A stretch of DNA of 64,000 nucleotides from positions 1-64,000 of the forward strand of contig JAAYAY010000117.1 in assembly GCA_012719125.1 (NCBI GenBank), written 5' to 3'. Below the pieces are notes generated by a model. It was not told the origin of the DNA. It worked only from the letters and a program-made list of their open reading frames with translations, and searched no databases. The position numbers were made by a program, and so were the translations under genes. Below, piece after piece: positions 51,808 through 61,249 of this stretch. This stretch comes from Planctomycetaceae bacterium (GTDB lineage Bacteria; Planctomycetota; Planctomycetia; Pirellulales; Thermoguttaceae). Position 1 is the first letter of the stretch. Each line of letters starts with the position of its first letter.

Positions 51808-53738
51808 GGTTTGCCCGGCTTTCCTGATGAATCTTTGAGGTGGCGCGTGTTGCCGGCCCGGCGCGTGACCCCCACGTGGTCGAAGTGGTCCAGCAAGGGA
51901 AGAGCGAACTTGCGGGTGGTGTCGAGGAGGTACTTGAATTTCACGCTTTCCAGCCGGCCTTCTCGCTGGAGGTATTCCACGAGGATGTCGCGAGCCCGAT
52001 CGATTGCATCGCGATGGAAGAGCAAGCCGCCCTCGACTCGCACGATCTTGTGCTGCTGCCGCAGGGCGTTCAGGATTCGCGAGACGGTGGCATGGTCGGC
52101 TCCCGTCTTCTCGCAAAGCTCCTCCATGCTCGGCGGGCAAAACGGATGCTCGCGGAAGAGACTTTCGATCGTCTGCGAATGCTCGGCGTCGGGGCCCTGA
52201 AACTCGGCGGTGTGCTCGGGGCGTGCCAAACGCCCCTTGGTCTCAATCAGACGATCCTCGGCTTGCAGGCGAGCAATCACACCGGCGGACACGATCCGAT
52301 CGATGCCGGTAGCCACGCGCAGGTCGTCGATCGTGATGCCGGGACTTGCAGGAGACTCCTCGTGAAAACGGTCGACGCATTCGAGCACGCGATCGCAAAG
52401 CTCCGCGAGCGTGTCGCGATGAATGTAGGAGCCCGGCTGCAGCTTGACCGCGACGCCCTGCTCGGCCAGACCGGCGAGAGTTGTTCGGAGGCGATCCGGC
52501 GGGATCTTCGTTCGCGTCGACAGTTCCGCTTCGGCGATTGCGCCCGAGGAAGCATTTCGCAGCGAGAAAACGACGAACTGCTGCTCGTCGCGGACGGCGG
52601 CGGCACACTCGCGCATGGTCTCAACGGCGGCAGGCCGGTTCCGTTTCAACCTGCGGGAACCTCCTTCGACGAGCGTTCCGCCGCCGATTGTTCTGGCGGG
52701 AGACGGGATGCGAACGATGAACGGATCGCCCGGGCCGGCAACCAGCCCTTCGGGAGCACGAAATTGAACCAGCCCTTCGTCACCGGAAGCCATCGTGTCG
52801 TGTTCGAGAAGGAAGACGGTGACCTGTATTTCGGCCGTGCCGGTGTGGAGTTTCAGACGGGTCCCGCTCTTCAGCGAGACCTTGGATTCGGGAAGCAGTT
52901 GCAGCCGGGCCGCGAACCACTCGTGCGGTTCGAAATAGCCGGGCACGGTCAGCACCTCGCCCCGGCGAATCTGGGCGGCATCCCAGTGCCGCATGTTGAT
53001 CGCCGCGCATTGGCCTGCCTTCACCAGGTCGCTCGCGCGCCCGTAGACCTCGATCTGGCGAATCCGGCCTTGCAGGCCTCGCGGCAGGAGCACGACTTCG
53101 TCGTCGACCTTGGCCGATCCGCAGACCGGGATGCCGGCCACAACGGTCCCGAAACCCGCGGCCGAGAACGCCCGATCGACCGGCAAACGGAACACTCCGT
53201 CCAACCTCCGGGGCTGGACCGACTCCAGCAACTGGCAAAGCGTCGTGTAGAAGTTGTCGAATCCTTCTCCGGTGATGTTGGACAACGGGCAGATGGGAGC
53301 CCCTTCGAGGAACGTTCCTCTGAGGAAGTCGCGGGTCAGATCGAGGACGAGCTGGCGGTGTTCGTCGTCAACGCGGTCGATCTTGGTGAGGGCGACGAAG
53401 CCCCGCCGGATTCCGAGCAGGGTGAGGATTTCGAGATGCTCTCGCGTTTGCGGCATCACGCCGTCGTCGGCGGCGACGACGAGCAACACGGCATCCATGC
53501 CCGTCGCTCCGGCGACCATGGTCTTGATGAAGTTCTCATGGCCGGGGACGTCGACGATTCCCACTTCGAGGTCGGCGATCTTGCAGGGGGCGAACCCCAG
53601 GTCGATCGACATCCCCCGTTCTTTCTCCTCTTTGAGCCGGTCGGTATCGCAACCGGTGAGCAGCTTGACCAGGGCCGTCTTGCCGTGGTCGATGTGGCCC
53701 GCCGTTCCCAAGGTCACGTTGATCTGTTCCACCGCCAT
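51804..53738 (-). CDS. selB: Selenocysteine-specific elongation factor SelB
   Basis: A 644-residue GTPase that brings Sec-tRNA(Sec) to UGA codons marked by a SECIS hairpin. G1 GHIDHGKT at 14-21; DVPGHENF (about 63-70); LTKIDRV (about 116-122). Domains II-III follow, then four winged-helix domains (about 400-640) for SECIS binding. Length is typical. It is 44 nt after selA, in the same operon. Confidence 0.95.
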   Translation of the reverse strand: MAVEQINVTLGTAGHIDHGKTALVKLLTGCDTDRLKEEKERGMSIDLGFAPCKIADLEVGIVDVPGHENFIKTMVAGATGMDAVLLVVAADDGVMPQTREHLEILTLLGIRRGFVALTKIDRVDDEHRQLVLDLTRDFLRGTFLEGAPICPLSNITGEGFDNFYTTLCQLLESVQPRRLDGVFRLPVDRAFSAAGFGTVVAGIPVCGSAKVDDEVVLLPRGLQGRIRQIEVYGRASDLVKAGQCAAINMRHWDAAQIRRGEVLTVPGYFEPHEWFAARLQLLPESKVSLKSGTRLKLHTGTAEIQVTVFLLEHDTMASGDEGLVQFRAPEGLVAGPGDPFIVRIPSPARTIGGGTLVEGGSRRLKRNRPAAVETMRECAAAVRDEQQFVVFSLRNASSGAIAEAELSTRTKIPPDRLRTTLAGLAEQGVAVKLQPGSYIHRDTLAELCDRVLECVDRFHEESPASPGITIDDLRVATGIDRIVSAGVIARLQAEDRLIETKGRLARPEHTAEFQGPDAEHSQTIESLFREHPFCPPSMEELCEKTGADHATVSRILNALRQQHKIVRVEGGLLFHRDAIDRARDILVEYLQREGRLESVKFKYLLDTTRKFALPLLDHFDHVGVTRRAGNTRHLKDSSGKPGKP

Positions 53739-53782
53739 AGCAGTCTTGATCCTGTCGGGGATGTATTATCGTATCCCGCGTT

Positions 53783-55189
53783 CTAGGTGCAAACTCCGGC
53801 CACCGCTTCGATCAGCAGGGCTTCGTCGCCTTCGAGCAGGGTGCGGGGATCGATCAACACCTGGTCCGTTTTCACGCGAGTGACGACCGACGGCTTTCCC
53901 TGGCGCAGTCTTCGGGCAACTTCTGCAGCCGATTCGGCGAGGGGCGACAGGGCCACCAGCCGTGTGGGCAGGTTCTGGGTGGGCAACGATCCGCTTCCCA
54001 TTTGGGAGGAACCGTCGCACACCGAGATCTCGGCGGCCACTCCACGCTCCTTGAGAGCCGCTGCGATCCGGTCCGCCTGGGCGGAGATCTCCTCGAAGGG
54101 GCGTGCCAGCAGCATCAAGGTGGGAACGCGGCGAATCGCATCGTCAGGATCGAGGAACAGGGCGAGGGTCGTTTCCAATGCGGCCAGGGTCAGTTTGCCC
54201 GGGCGGAGGATTCTGGCGAGCGGGTTCTTGCGAACCGCGTCGATCAGGTCCTTACGTCCCAGAACAATCCCCCCCTGCCCTGCCCCGATCAGCTTGTCGG
54301 CGCTGCTGGTGATCAGGTCGGATCCGGCTCGAACCGAATCCTGCAGCGTCGGCTCCTGCTGGAACCCGAACCGTGTCACGTCGATCAGCGATCCCGCACC
54401 CACATCGTCGATCAGTACGAGATTGTGCTTGCGGGCGATTCCGATCATGGTCTCCAGGGGCACTTCCGAAGTGAATCCGGAGATCTTGTAGTTGCTCGGG
54501 TGGACGCGCAGCAGTGCGGCGGTGTTCTCCCCGACGGCGTTCTCGTAGTCGCGCGGATGGGTCTTGTTGGTCGTTCCCACCTCGACGAGTTTCGCACCGC
54601 TGGCTTCCATGACCTCGGGCAAGCGGAAGGAGCCGCCGATCTCGACGAGCTGCCCGCGGGAGACAATCACTTCCTTTCCCCGTGCGACCGTATTGAGCAC
54701 GATGGACGTTGCCGCCGCGTTGTTGTTGACAATGGTTGCTGCCTGGGCTCCGGTCAGTTCGCGAAGGAGTTGTTCGATTCGGGGCGCGCGTGCACCGCGG
54801 CGCCCGGTCTCCAGGTCGATCTGCAGCAACGAGTAGCCGGCCAGTTCTGTGGTGATGTGATCGATCACTTCCCGGGCGAGCACGGCGCGTCCCAGGCCCG
54901 TGTGCAGAATCACGCCCGTTGCGTTGATCGCCTTGCGGTATTGCGACTCCGAGGCGAACCGGGCACGTTTGACGGCGTCGGCGACGATCAATTCGCGCAG
55001 GGTTTTCTCTTCGACGTCGTCTTGCTTTCCCTCCAGGATTGTCTTTCTTGCCCGTTCCACCGCGGCGCGTGCCGCATTGACGACAAGTCTGCGAGGCACG
55101 ATCTCGATCAGTTCCTGGAGCGGCGGTTCGCCGAGCAAGAGTTCGACGGCCGGGATTTTCCGCAGGAGGTTTTGCTTTGAGGAAGACAT
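53783..55189 (-). CDS. selA: L-seryl-tRNA(Sec) selenium transferase SelA
   Basis: A 468-residue PLP enzyme converting Ser-tRNA(Sec) to Sec-tRNA(Sec) with selenophosphate. [15 protein letters not shown] and [38 protein letters not shown] near the N-terminus; [18 protein letters not shown] lysine Lys299 in [17 protein letters not shown] at 55189 gives the usual [16 protein letters not shown]-type N-terminus; the frame's extension to 55363 is not similar to the family. Confidence 0.96.
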   Translation of the reverse strand: MSSSKQNLLRKIPAVELLLGEPPLQELIEIVPRRLVVNAARAAVERARKTILEGKQDDVEEKTLRELIVADAVKRARFASESQYRKAINATGVILHTGLGRAVLAREVIDHITTELAGYSLLQIDLETGRRGARAPRIEQLLRELTGAQAATIVNNNAAATSIVLNTVARGKEVIVSRGQLVEIGGSFRLPEVMEASGAKLVEVGTTNKTHPRDYENAVGENTAALLRVHPSNYKISGFTSEVPLETMIGIARKHNLVLIDDVGAGSLIDVTRFGFQQEPTLQDSVRAGSDLITSSADKLIGAGQGGIVLGRKDLIDAVRKNPLARILRPGKLTLAALETTLALFLDPDDAIRRVPTLMLLARPFEEISAQADRIAAALKERGVAAEISVCDGSSQMGSGSLPTQNLPTRLVALSPLAESAAEVARRLRQGKPSVVTRVKTDQVLIDPRTLLEGDEALLIEAVAGVCT

Positions 55190-55352
55190 GGTTGGATCTC
55201 GCCGAACTGTCATCCAGCGCCCACTATCGACATTCGGGCCAACAGAGCCACCACCGACCCATGGGCGGCATTCTAACGTCCTCAAAGAGACCGGGTCAAG
55301 CAGGGAGAAAAAGGGATCAGGAGAACTGCGAAGTCGTGTTGAGGCAAGAATA

Positions 55353-55437
55353 GTAGCAGGCACGCTCCGCCGTGCCGTCCGCCGAAGAACGGTGTTTTGG
55401 CCACTTCAGCGGACGGCATACGGAGTATGCCTGCTAC
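55353..55437. repeat. Imperfect inverted repeat (~30-bp arms)
   Basis: Arm 55353-55382 (GTAGCAGGCACGCTCCGCCG plus TGCCGTCCGC) pairs with 55409-55437 (GCGGACGGCATACGGAGTAT plus GCCTGCTAC), with mismatches in the middle and a ~26-nt loop. It lies in the selA-methyltransferase intergenic region and is of the REP-like type. It differs in sequence from the 5957-6036 palindrome. Confidence 0.75.
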
Positions 55438-55550
55438 TTTGCAGTCCTCCTGAACAAGGGATCAGGAGGCACACGTCGCGCGCGGTCTGAACGGGGCTTT
55501 GTACAAATGAGTCTCGACCTCATTTCTTCCGTGTCGGGCAACGGCACGGC

Positions 55551-55578
55551 TTGACGAAAAGACCCTTGCGGGTACCAT
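55551..55578 (+). promoter_or_regulatory. Promoter of the methyltransferase/2-hydroxyacyl-CoA dehydratase operon
   Basis: TTGACG (55551-55556), 16-nt spacer, TACCAT (55573-55578), 89 nt before the methyltransferase start. The other 55190-55550 bases carry the inverted repeat and no gene. Confidence 0.5.
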
Positions 55579-55666
55579 GAATACCGTTCTCGGCGGCGGT
55601 GGGAGGCCATGAGGGCGGTATCTGCCTCGCTGCTCGTCCATGCCTCTCTCATTCGAAGGCCCATGC

Positions 55667-56473
55667 ATGCCATACAAGAACAAGATCCAACTGGGCGACG
55701 TCCAGGCCGTCTACAGCGGACCCGAGTGGGACCTATGGGAATTGTTGATGGGCCAGCAGATCCATCTCGGTGGGATCAAGTCGTCCAGCGGTCTGGCAGA
55801 TGCAGCGGGAATTGAATCCGGCACCACGGGTGTGGATTTGTGTTGTTGCACGGGCGCAGGAATGCGGTTCCTCGTGCGGTTTCGCGGTGTGAAGCAGATG
55901 CACGGCGTCGACGCCACGGAGGCGGTCATTGACAGGGGACGCATCCGCTGCCGGGAGGAAGGCCTCGCCGATCGCATCGACTTCACTCTCGCTGACTCTT
56001 GCGCGACGGGCCTGAAAGACGGCCTGGCCGACTTCGTCTGGGGAGAGGACGCCTGGTGCTACGTGATCGACAAGCCGGCCCTGATCGCAGAAGCGTCGCG
56101 GCTCGTGAAGCCTGGCGGCAAGATCGCGTTGACGGATTGGATTGAGGGCATGCCCGGGATGAGCGACTCGGAAATGGAACGCTTCCTGAAGTTCATGAAG
56201 TTCCCCGACGTTCAAACGCTCCCCGGCTATGTTGAGCTGTTGACTCAGAATGGGTGTGAGGTTGTCGTCAGCGAGGACACCGGCCAGTTCGCGCCTTGTG
56301 TCGATCTTTACCTGGAGATGGTCGATCGCCAGTTGACCTACGACGCCCTCCGCATCCTGGGATTCGACAGCGACGGACTCGGCGCCGTGGCTGAAGAGAT
56401 GAAGTTCATGCAAGGGCTTGCTCATCAAGGGAAGATCGTCCAGGGACGGTTTGTGGCGAAGAAGGCCTCGTGA
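55667..56473 (+). CDS. SAM-dependent methyltransferase (class I; sarcosine/dimethylglycine-methyltransferase-like)
   Basis: A 268-residue Rossmann-fold methyltransferase. The N-terminal VYSGPEWDLWELLMGQQIHLGG segment is like that of sarcosine/dimethylglycine N-methyltransferases. The SAM-binding motif I reads GVDLCCCTGAGMRF, with a Cys triplet in place of the usual DLGCGxG core (Gly to Cys). The rest has VDATEAVIDRGRIRC and WGEDAWCYV motifs typical of the family. ATG at 55667 chosen over the 55640 frame start. It opens an operon: the next gene is 34 nt downstream. Substrate unknown; selenium or thiol methylation would fit the neighbourhood but is inference. Confidence 0.75.
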   Translation: MPYKNKIQLGDVQAVYSGPEWDLWELLMGQQIHLGGIKSSSGLADAAGIESGTTGVDLCCCTGAGMRFLVRFRGVKQMHGVDATEAVIDRGRIRCREEGLADRIDFTLADSCATGLKDGLADFVWGEDAWCYVIDKPALIAEASRLVKPGGKIALTDWIEGMPGMSDSEMERFLKFMKFPDVQTLPGYVELLTQNGCEVVVSEDTGQFAPCVDLYLEMVDRQLTYDALRILGFDSDGLGAVAEEMKFMQGLAHQGKIVQGRFVAKKAS

Positions 56474-56507
56474 TTGAGCGGTTGGCAAGGGTAAGAGGAA
56501 ATCAATC

Positions 56508-57752
56508 ATGACTGATCGTTCGTGCTGCAGCGGTTCGGCGGGAAAACCTGTGGAGAAGAACGCCTGTCAGCCGAGTCCCTGTTGCTCGGGGGCGCCGCCG
56601 TCCGGCGCCGCTGCCACGCCGTGCGAACATTTCGGGCGGATGATCGCGAACTGCCTGGAATACGCCCAGGCGGCCAAGGCCGAGGGGAAACCCATTGTCG
56701 GGATCATGTGTGAGTACACGCCGCGCGAATTGATCTTGGCCGGCGGGGGGGTGCCCGTCTGTCTGTGCGGCGGTTCCGCCGAGACAATTCCCGCGGCCGA
56801 GACCCAATTGCCGGCCAATCTCTGCCCGTTGATCAAGTCGACCTTCGGTTACCACGTCGAAGGCAGCAACCCATTCCTCGAAATGGCCGATCTGATCGTC
56901 GCCGAAACGACCTGCGACGGCAAGAAGAAGATGTACGAGTTGCTTGCCGAGACCCGGCCGGTCTACGTCCTCGAACTGCCCCAGAAGGTCAACGACCCGG
57001 ACGCGTTCGAGCACTGGCGTGCCGAACTGCGCAAGTTCCGGGCGTTTCTCGAAGAACAGTGGGGAGTCGAAATCACCGACGACTGCATTCGCAAGGCGAC
57101 CGGCGTGATGAACCGGGAACGGTCCTTGCGCCGCCGGTTGGCATCACTCATGGCCGCCGCCAGTCCGCCGCTCACGGGCCGCCAGTTGCTGGGCTTCAAG
57201 AGCAGCATCTCGGGTCTCCCCGCCGATTTCGAACAATACGAAAAGGCCTATGAACTGCTCAGCCGGAAGGAGCCATGCCGCGAGAAGGCATCTCCCGTCC
57301 GCGTTTTGTTGACGGGAGTGCCCATTGCCCACGGGGCGGAGCGGGTTCTCGACGTGGTCGAGGGAAGCGGGGGGCTGGTGGTCGCCATGGAGAACTGCAC
57401 CGGGCTGAAGCCGATTCTCGACGACGTCGACGTGGACGGGGCCGATCCGATCGATGCGATTGCCGACAAATACTTCCATTTGCCCTGCTCCGTGATGACC
57501 TTGAACGACCGGCGGCTGGAGTCGATCAGGCAACTGGCCGCCACCTATCGCCCCGACTGCGTGATTGAGTTGGTCTGGCAGGCCTGCCTCACCTACGACG
57601 TCGAATCACGTCGAGTGAAACGCCTCGCCGAAGAGGAGTTGGGGGTGCCGTATCTGCGCATCGAGACTGACTATTCGCCGGCCGACTCCGCACGCATCGG
57701 CGTGCGGGTTGAAGGGCTTTTCGAAACGATTCGTGCCGGTGCCGCGAGATGA
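56508..57752 (+). CDS. 2-hydroxyacyl-CoA dehydratase family protein, YjiM-like double-cubane-cluster protein
   Basis: A 414-residue protein of the HgdB/YjiM family of oxygen-sensitive iron-sulfur enzymes. It matches YjiM by memory in GIMCEYTPRELILAGGGVPV, LPANLCPLIKSTFGY, ETTCDGKKKMYELLAE, MENCTGLKP and RIETDYSPAD. The Cys in NLCPLIKS, TCDGKKKM and ENCTG are the likely double-cubane ligands. The N-terminus adds a Cys-rich tail with CC pairs (RSCCSGSAGKP, SPCCSGAPP), unusual for the family. GAGGAAA precedes the ATG. The stop overlaps the next start (ATGA). Members couple ATP hydrolysis by an activator to low-potential reductions; the substrate is not known. Confidence 0.85.
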   Translation: MTDRSCCSGSAGKPVEKNACQPSPCCSGAPPSGAAATPCEHFGRMIANCLEYAQAAKAEGKPIVGIMCEYTPRELILAGGGVPVCLCGGSAETIPAAETQLPANLCPLIKSTFGYHVEGSNPFLEMADLIVAETTCDGKKKMYELLAETRPVYVLELPQKVNDPDAFEHWRAELRKFRAFLEEQWGVEITDDCIRKATGVMNRERSLRRRLASLMAAASPPLTGRQLLGFKSSISGLPADFEQYEKAYELLSRKEPCREKASPVRVLLTGVPIAHGAERVLDVVEGSGGLVVAMENCTGLKPILDDVDVDGADPIDAIADKYFHLPCSVMTLNDRRLESIRQLAATYRPDCVIELVWQACLTYDVESRRVKRLAEEELGVPYLRIETDYSPADSARIGVRVEGLFETIRAGAAR

Positions 57753-58846
57753 TTCGTGTTGGCTACTTCAGCCCGTTCGTGCCGCCGGAGTGGATTGCCG
57801 CCCATGGTGCGTGCCCCGAGTGGTTGACGCTCGATGGGACGGCATCGCACGCCTTCAACGCCACCCACCGAGGCGTTTGTCCTTGTGCCGGCGCGATCGC
57901 CGCGCGGACGATGGACGACTTCGCTCTGGATGCAATGGTACTGACCACCGCGTGCGACCAGATGCGCTACGCTGCTGCCTACCTGGACACAGTCGGCAAG
58001 ATCCCCGTCTTCCTTCTGAACGTTCCTTCGACCTGGCAGAGTCTTCAGGTGCGGCAGCTTTACCGGGAGGAACTCGAACGATTGGGGAGGTTTCTTACGG
58101 AGATCGGCGGACGTGAACCGCGGGGCGGGGAGCTCGAGTCGATTATCCTGGGGTACGATCAGCGCCGTTCAGCCGCCCTGGAGGCTCGGGCGAAGGTGTC
58201 TGCCCGACAATGGCAGGAAACGCTCGTCGGCCTGCGGAGCGACCCACTCGGATTGGCGCCGCACCAACCCAAAGCGGGGCAAGCCCGCAACCCAACCTTC
58301 ATGAACATGAGCGCACCATGCGCAGAAGTCGCGAACAAAGACTCTAAAACGCGAGCCAGGATGGAGGCGGCAGGTCCAACGTCCTCGCGTGCACTTCAGA
58401 CCGGCATTCCTCTGGCCCTGGTCGGCGGCCCGCTGATGACGGAAGACAGATCTTTCCTTGCGATGCTGGAACAGGTGGGGGGGCGGATCGTGCTTGACGC
58501 CAGTGAAGGGGGAGAGCGCACGCTGCCGGCGACTGTCGACGGCAGGCGATTGCGAGAAGACCCGCTGGAGGAGTTGGTGCGGATCTACTTCGACTCGATT
58601 CCCGATGTGTTTCGCCGGCCCAACTCGCATCTCTACGAATGGCTCGGCGAACATCTGAAGGCTCATGCGGTGCGAGGGATCATCCTCCGGCGATACCTGT
58701 TCTGCGACCTCTGGCACGCCGAGTCGCATCGCCTACGTCAATGGAGCGAAGTGCCGGTGCTGGACATGGACGTGATCGCGGGCGACGAAGGTGAATCGCG
58801 TCGAGTCCTTGGACGAATCGAGGCTTTCTTGGAGATGCTTCGATGA
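57749..58846 (+). CDS. 2-hydroxyacyl-CoA dehydratase superfamily protein (small, divergent subunit)
   Basis: A 365-residue protein in the same superfamily: VGYFSPFVPPEWIAAHGACPEWL near the N-terminus, THRGVCPCAGAIAARTMD, LTTACDQMRYAAAYL and the C-terminal RYLFCDLWHAESHRLRQW-x-PVLDMD block. Residues about 170-215 are an extra hydrophilic stretch (APHQPKAGQARNPTFMNMSA...) with no counterpart in the family and a possible repeat origin; the frame stays open through it. Overlaps its neighbours by ATGA on both sides. Probably forms a complex with one or both adjacent proteins. Confidence 0.7.
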   Translation: MIRVGYFSPFVPPEWIAAHGACPEWLTLDGTASHAFNATHRGVCPCAGAIAARTMDDFALDAMVLTTACDQMRYAAAYLDTVGKIPVFLLNVPSTWQSLQVRQLYREELERLGRFLTEIGGREPRGGELESIILGYDQRRSAALEARAKVSARQWQETLVGLRSDPLGLAPHQPKAGQARNPTFMNMSAPCAEVANKDSKTRARMEAAGPTSSRALQTGIPLALVGGPLMTEDRSFLAMLEQVGGRIVLDASEGGERTLPATVDGRRLREDPLEELVRIYFDSIPDVFRRPNSHLYEWLGEHLKAHAVRGIILRRYLFCDLWHAESHRLRQWSEVPVLDMDVIAGDEGESRRVLGRIEAFLEMLR

Positions 58847-60231
58847 CCGATCTGCCCGACCGTATTACTCTCAATGAATGGGATCGCCGCTACGCGGAAC
58901 TCAGCCGTGCCGGGCTGCGAGAGCCGGATTACGGAGGTTGCCTCCGCCGCCACGTCGACGACGGAGACACGCGACTCCTCAGCCTGCGGATGGACAACTC
59001 GGCCGCCTCGCTGCGGCTCTGGAACTTCCTGCTAACGGAGGAAGACCGGCTCCGAAAAGCCCGTGAAGAGGGCAAGCTTCTGGTCGGCACGCTGAAGGAT
59101 CTGGGCACCGTGCCGGTCATGGTCTACTCGATGAAGAACGCCGTGGCTTTCTATCCGGACGGCGCCTGGTGGATCCCATGCATCATGGAACGCAACGCGA
59201 AACTTCTGGAAATCGCCGATTCGCTGGGGATCGATGATTCCTTCTGCCCGGTCCGGGCGATGCTCGGAGCGTTCGTGTCGCAGGCGCATTTCCCGATTCC
59301 CGACTTGTTGATCTGCAGCGTCGGGGCTACCTGCGACGACCTTTCTGCCATCGCTCAACGGCTGGACGCGATGGGGCACCCGGTTCACTGGTGGGAGATC
59401 CCTTTTCGACGAGCACCGGATCCTGGAGAGGAGTCCGTTGCACTGCCGGGGATCTTCCTGGCCCCACACGACCAGGTCGCGTTCGTCCGAAAGGAACTGG
59501 AACGGGTTCGCGAAATCCTCCAGGACCGGGCCGGCCTCGCACTCTCCGATGCCGATCTTGCCGCAGGAATCGGGCGTGCGAATCGCGTTCGAAGCTTGCT
59601 TGACCGGCTCCGCGAAACGGTCTTCGCAGCGAGCCCCGCTCCTCTGCCTGCCCTGGAAATGCTCATCGCCGAGATGCTGGCCATTCACTTCTGCTCCGAC
59701 CAGAACGAGTGCATGGCCGTACTCGAATCGCTCCTGGCGGAGGCGACGAAGCGGGCCGGCGCCGGCGTCGGTCCCTTGCCGGAGGATGCAGCGAGGATCT
59801 TCTGGGTCAATCCGGTTGCAGATCTTCGCGTCATGAACATGCTGGAGGACGCGGGAGGGCGGGTATGTGGAACGGAGTATCTCTTCTCCCACGCCCTCGA
59901 CCGGATTCCTGAAGGCATCGTTCCGATGGAGGCCTTGGCTCGCGCAGCACTCGCCGATCCGATGGCCGGCTCACCGGTCGACAGGGCCGAACGGATCTGC
60001 CATGATATCGGGAGATTCGGGGCCGAGGCGGTGGTCGTCTCGAGCATTCCGGGTGCGAGCCATTGCGCCTTGGAAGGAACGATCATCGGCGATATCGTGC
60101 GCCGCCGGCTTGCGCTGCCGATCCTGGAAATCGAGGTCCCGCCGATTACCGATTCCCAGGAACCCACGTTGCGGACCCGACTGGAAGCGTTGGTCGAAAC
60201 GGCGAGGAGCAGACGCGCCGGAATCCCCTGA
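58843..60231 (+). CDS. 2-hydroxyacyl-CoA dehydratase superfamily protein (large, divergent subunit)
   Basis: A 462-residue protein of the same superfamily: VGTLKDLGTVPVMVYSMKNAV, SLGIDDSFCPVRAMLGAFVSQ (the Cys of the F-C-P-V-R motif is the likely cluster ligand), LICSVGATCDDLSAIAQRLD, and a C-terminal SSIPGASHCALEGTIIGDIVRR part. Overlaps the previous gene by ATGA and is 12 nt before the activator gene. The three dehydratase-like proteins plus one activator suggest a multi-subunit or multi-reaction system. Substrate unknown. Confidence 0.75.
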   Translation: MTDLPDRITLNEWDRRYAELSRAGLREPDYGGCLRRHVDDGDTRLLSLRMDNSAASLRLWNFLLTEEDRLRKAREEGKLLVGTLKDLGTVPVMVYSMKNAVAFYPDGAWWIPCIMERNAKLLEIADSLGIDDSFCPVRAMLGAFVSQAHFPIPDLLICSVGATCDDLSAIAQRLDAMGHPVHWWEIPFRRAPDPGEESVALPGIFLAPHDQVAFVRKELERVREILQDRAGLALSDADLAAGIGRANRVRSLLDRLRETVFAASPAPLPALEMLIAEMLAIHFCSDQNECMAVLESLLAEATKRAGAGVGPLPEDAARIFWVNPVADLRVMNMLEDAGGRVCGTEYLFSHALDRIPEGIVPMEALARAALADPMAGSPVDRAERICHDIGRFGAEAVVVSSIPGASHCALEGTIIGDIVRRRLALPILEIEVPPITDSQEPTLRTRLEALVETARSRRAGIP

Positions 60232-60243
60232 ACAAGGCAAGCG

Positions 60244-61038
60244 ATGATTGTTGCAGGCATAGACGCAGGTTCTCGCACGATCAAGGTCGTGCTGCTCGAC
60301 GGAGAGACGCTCACCGTGCTCGGGGCCGGCGTGGTCGACCAGGGAATTGAGCAGGAGGCCCTGGCCGAACGACTGCTGCAGGATGTCTTGGAGAATGCCG
60401 GCATTCGACGCGACGACGTGGCTGCCATGGTCGCAACGGGATACGGGCGCAAACTGATTCACGCCGCCGATACCCAGATCACCGAAATCAGTTGCCAGGC
60501 GGTCGGCGTCTCTCACTGTCTTCCCGGCGCTCGGACGGTCATCGATATCGGAGGACAGGACAGCAAGTTCCTGCAGTTGTTGCCGTCGGGCAGGGTGAGC
60601 GACTTCGCCATGAACGACCGCTGCGCCGCCGGCACCGGACGGTTTCTCGAAACGGCAGCCGCCCAATTGGGAGTCCGGGTGGCAGAATTCGGCGAGATGG
60701 CCGGCCGGAGCGCAGAAGCGGCGCAGATCAGCAGCATGTGCGTCGTCTTCGCCGAGACGGAGATTGTGGGCCTGCTCGCCCAAGGGTGCACGGCAGAAGA
60801 TATCGCAGCGGGGATCCAGGCATCGATTGCCCAACGGATCGGTTGCATGGGCGGACTGAAGGCCACTCCGCCCGTGGTCTTCACCGGCGGTGTGGCCCTC
60901 GTGCCGACAATGGGCTCGGCTCTCAGTGCGGCCCTTGGGCATCCCGTAACCGTCGCTCCCGAGCCCCAACTGACCTGTGCCCTTGGCGCCGCCATCATGG
61001 CGGCAAGACGAATTGATGCATCGAGTGACTCCGAGTGA
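60244..61038 (+). CDS. 2-hydroxyacyl-CoA dehydratase activator (BcrAD/BadFG/HgdC-type ATPase)
   Basis: A 264-residue ATPase of the acetate-kinase/actin fold. GIDAGSRTIKVVLLDG (ATP phosphate loop 1), TVIDIGGQDSKFLQL, DRCAAGTGRFLETAA and the 4Fe-4S cluster cysteines (Cys in NDRCAAGTG and ISSMCVVFAETEIVGLLAQG) are clear. It injects an electron at low potential into the dehydratase subunits at the cost of ATP. Located last in the operon, 12 nt after the 462-residue gene. Confidence 0.9.
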   Translation: MIVAGIDAGSRTIKVVLLDGETLTVLGAGVVDQGIEQEALAERLLQDVLENAGIRRDDVAAMVATGYGRKLIHAADTQITEISCQAVGVSHCLPGARTVIDIGGQDSKFLQLLPSGRVSDFAMNDRCAAGTGRFLETAAAQLGVRVAEFGEMAGRSAEAAQISSMCVVFAETEIVGLLAQGCTAEDIAAGIQASIAQRIGCMGGLKATPPVVFTGGVALVPTMGSALSAALGHPVTVAPEPQLTCALGAAIMAARRIDASSDSE

Positions 61039-61104
61039 AAAGGAGTGGTTTGTTCAGTCATCGGCTCTTCCTTTGTGGAGTGAGAGCGATCGTTTCATCC
61101 ATCG

Positions 61105-61140
61105 CAACACCCCCCCCTGGTGGGCGGCTGTTGTTTTTTT
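61105..61140 (+). terminator. Rho-independent terminator of the dehydratase operon
   Basis: CAACACCCCCC (61105-61115) is partly complementary to GGCGGCTGTTG (61123-61133, two mismatches) and is followed by a run of seven T (61134-61140). It lies 67 nt after the activator stop. Confidence 0.55.
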
Positions 61141-61249
61141 ACCCATTCTTGATAAACTGGCGTTGGCGGCGAAGTAAGGGTGAGGCTTCTGTCTGGTGCG
61201 TGTGGAAGCTGGCCCGTTCGAACTTCACCCAATCAGGCGGTGGTGGGAT

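Noticed and set aside
50113-52200. A 695-codon plus-strand frame antisense to the beta-helix gene and part of selB
   Set aside because: Shadow frame: the minus strand has a signal peptide, beta-helix repeats and the conserved selB stop-start overlap.
51840-53786. A 648-codon plus-strand frame over selB
   Set aside because: The minus strand has all SelB GTPase motifs; the plus-strand frame is antisense shadow.
55190-55550. tRNA-Sec gene beside selA
   Set aside because: I looked for acceptor and T-arm pairing and the typical long variable arm and found only the inverted repeat.
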